A DNA stretch of 64,000 nt from Heterocephalus glaber (lineage: Eukaryota > Chordata > Mammalia > Rodentia > Bathyergidae), in the NCBI RefSeq assembly GCF_000247695.1, contig NW_004624795.1:6908899-6972898 (forward strand), read 5' to 3'. The position numbers were made by a program, and so were the translations under genes. Below the pieces are notes generated by a model, which had not been told where the DNA came from, searched no databases, and was given only the letters and a program-made list of their open reading frames with translations. Below, one piece after another: positions 61,607-64,000 of the stretch. Position 1 is the stretch's first letter. Each line of letters starts with the position of its first letter.

Positions 61607-64000
61607 GTAAGTGTCCTTGTTCCCGTGAGTGGCTGGTAGGTGCATTCCCAGCAGTGGACCTGGGTTTGCCCCATATTTGTCTGTGGCAGCTTCTTGGGTG
61701 GTCCCATTTCTAACCCAGTAGCAGGCACATTGCTATTCGACACAGTGACTACATGGCTACAGTGGCTGGGGAGCAGGGATATAGCAAATGCAAAGAAAAT
61801 TTGAAAAAAATCCTTGAGATGCCACTCAAATATAATTAATAATATACCCAAAGATAGTAATATTGTGATTGTGTAAAGTAACAATATTATATATAGTGTG
61901 TCATTATTTTTGGTACTGGGGATCGAACTCGGGCCCTTGTGCTTGCAAGGCAGGCAGCGGAACCACTGAGCTAAATCCCTGGGCCCTAGTATGTCATTTT
62001 TTAATACAATTTTATAACATGAGTGTTTTCAATTAAAATACCTGCCACACTTGGGTTCAGTATTTTTGTTGTTTTTTAAACATTCTGCCATACTTTGTTT
62101 CTGCATTTGGGTTCTGTGTGTTTTCCAGTCTATTGAAATAAGGCGCGGGGAATGTGACCCTGTGCCCCTGGGTTTCTCAGTGTGCATCGCTTAAGATTAG
62201 TAAGGTTTTTCTTTCACACTCACAGTGTCATCATCTGAGTAAGTTAATAGCTAGTGGCTAGTCAGTATTACTTTCACTAGTTCTCATAAGGGTCATTTCT
62301 GGTATTTGGACATTGTATCTCTTAAATCTCATTTAGTCGAGTATACCCATCTTCTAGTTTTTTTCCCTCAGCAGTGGTGTTTAGGCCTATGGTCTTAAAG
62401 AATGTCCCATATGCTAAAATTTTGACTTTTTGAGATGGAATTCATGTAAACTTAACAATTTCATTTATTTTTTTTCTGGTTTTTGAGTCAGGGTCTCACT
62501 GTGGGGTTCAGGGTGACCTTGAGCTCACTATGTAGCCCAGGCTGGCCTTGAACTCCTGAGTGCTGGGATTATAGGGGTAGGCCACCGTGCCCAGAAAATT
62601 TTAACAATTTTAAAGTGTTACAATTTAGGAGCATTTAGTACATTCACAGTGTTGTGCAGTGACCTCTTCAATTTTTCCAAAACATTTTCATCACCCCAAA
62701 AGAAGGTCCTAATGCATTAATCATTCACTTCCCATTTTCTCCATCTCCAATCTGATTACTTTTACATTATTTTGTTTTCTTTGTTTGTTTGTTTTTGGTA
62801 TGGAGATGGAACTTGGGTTCTTGGGCTTTCGAGGCAGGCAGCAGAACCACTGAGCTAAATCCCCAGCCCGTTTTGTTTGTTTTTTGAGACAGGGTCTCCC
62901 TGTGTAGTTCAGGCTGGCCTTGAACTCACTATGTATATATACCCAGGCTGGCCTTTTGACCTCTTTAAAATTTGAATAGATTGAGAAAACATATGCCTGC
63001 TTTAAAAGAATGATTTTTATGTTTACATTTCCAATTTAAACTAAAAAAAAAATTTTAAAATGTTTAAGTTTTTCTTTTTTCTTTTTTTGGTACCGGGAAT
63101 CGAGCTCAGGGCCTTGGGGTTGTGTGGCAGGCGGTGGCACCACTGAGCCAAATCCTGGCTCGAGTTTTTGTACATTTTTACATTTTCTACGTTTGTAGAG
63201 ATTCATATCACTATCCTTTTTTCCTTTTTTTTTTTTTTTTGTGTTGAGAATTGAATTCAGGGCCTCATGGATTCTACATTTTATTTTAAGTGGGTTTACT
63301 GAAGGATAATTTATACACAGTGAAATCCACCTTTTAAGTGTCATACTGTTAATGTTACATATATATCGTCAGCACCATAATCAAGATAGGGAGACAAGAT
63401 ATAGAGCATTGCTGTTACTGTACTTCTAAAAGTGTAGTATACCCCTTCTGTAGTCACCTTTCCTCTTTCTACCCCTTTTAGTCTCTAACAACCAATAATC
63501 TATGTCCTGTCCTTGGAGGTTTGCCTTTTACAAAATGTTATATAAATGAAATCATAAAATATAAAGTTGGTATATCAGTTAAAACTATTTGGTGAATTTT
63601 TTATTTCAGGTGTAATTTTCAGCTTTAGAGGATCTTTTCACCTTGAAACCTTTTTGTTTTAGTTTGTTTCCCCATTTATTATGTCCACACTATCTTTAAG
63701 TACTTAGATCGACTTGTTAGTTACATAAAGTTCTTTTGTGCTAATCTGTCTGTCATGTTTGTAATTTCTGCTATTACTGACTTTTTTTTCTGTTACAAGT
63801 TCATGTTTTTCTGCTTTTATGCATGTCTAGTAATTTGATCTAATTCTGGGCAGTACTGCTCCTGGTGTTTTGTCTTGGCAGTCAGTTGACTTGAATCAGT
63901 TTGATCCTTTAAAGACTAATAGCAGGTCTGTAGTGTAGTACTTTAGGTTGATTTAGCTCCTCTGCTAAGTTTTGAGCGTTCTGGGGCCTCAGCTGGTTGC
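61607..64000. repeat. UTP18 intron 3 (partial)
   Basis: ID minus 61908-61985 with AGTGTGTCATT/AGTATGTCATT flanks, old L1 pieces with nested B1 and ID insertions (62420-63640), and AT-rich unassigned DNA to the window end. No further UTP18 exon was found; the next expected one begins with the codons for Phe-Gln-His. Confidence 0.7.
62420..63640 (-). mobile_element. Old L1 (L1M-like) 3' fragments in UTP18 intron 3
   Basis: Two blocks, 62420-62770 (contains TTTTCATCACCCCAAAAG) and 63285-63640 (contains ATAATCAAGATAGGGAGA and AATGAAATCATAAAAT), resemble the 3' untranslated region of old mammalian L1 in reverse orientation. A B1 (62480-62595), an ID (62796-62870), a B1 piece (62885-62950) and another ID (63085-63165) are inserted between or within them. 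Confidence 0.55.

Overview
This is nuclear DNA from a placental mammal, most likely a non-murid rodent. Two spliced housekeeping genes lie head to head around one CpG island, and the introns are packed with rodent-type SINEs: ID elements (tRNA-Ala-like, with intact-looking A and B boxes) and B1 or B1-ID dimers (7SL-derived). The ID copies share a private 3' end reading GGTACCAAAA, so one ID lineage has been very active here. I suspect a beaver-like or other castorimorph lineage, but this is a weak guess.

Layout. MBTD1 occupies about 1-57.4 kb on the minus strand. I placed 14 coding exons (33821 down to 4586), which join in perfect phase and encode residues 1-589 plus the first base of codon 590. 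The last coding exon (about 39 codons by comparison with the 628-residue family protein) was not found and must lie left of base 1. The 5' noncoding exon ends at a strong splice donor at 57161/57160. UTP18 starts on the plus strand at 57634; its first three coding exons are present and the gene runs off the right edge. The two genes share a GC-rich promoter at about 57.1-57.6 kb with ETS, CCAAT, CRE-like, CACGTG and NRF1-like sites.

Inside MBTD1 intron 2 sits a processed RGS19 pseudogene (plus strand, about 29.9-31.25 kb). Intron 1 (23 kb) holds a possible LTR-type element with two related arms (36.27-38.33 kb), an ancient dispersed L1 in minus orientation (about 45.8-50.4 kb), Tigger-like DNA transposon remains (50.7-51.5 kb), a MIR, a tiny truncated U2 snRNA retrocopy with perfect target duplications (50132-50192), and a repeat-poor stretch at 53.7-56.3 kb.

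The genes act separately. MBTD1 is a chromatin reader (zinc finger plus four MBT repeats) of the TIP60/NuA4 acetyltransferase complex. UTP18 is a WD40 protein of the small-subunit processome in the nucleolus. The shared promoter suggests coordinated basal expression. I saw no prokaryotic system, CRISPR array or operon. The most notable observations are an apparent Gly-to-Arg change in a conserved MBT motif, near-perfect short duplications flanking only poly(A) or poly(T), the U2 retrocopy, and an extra block inside the RGS19 retrocopy.
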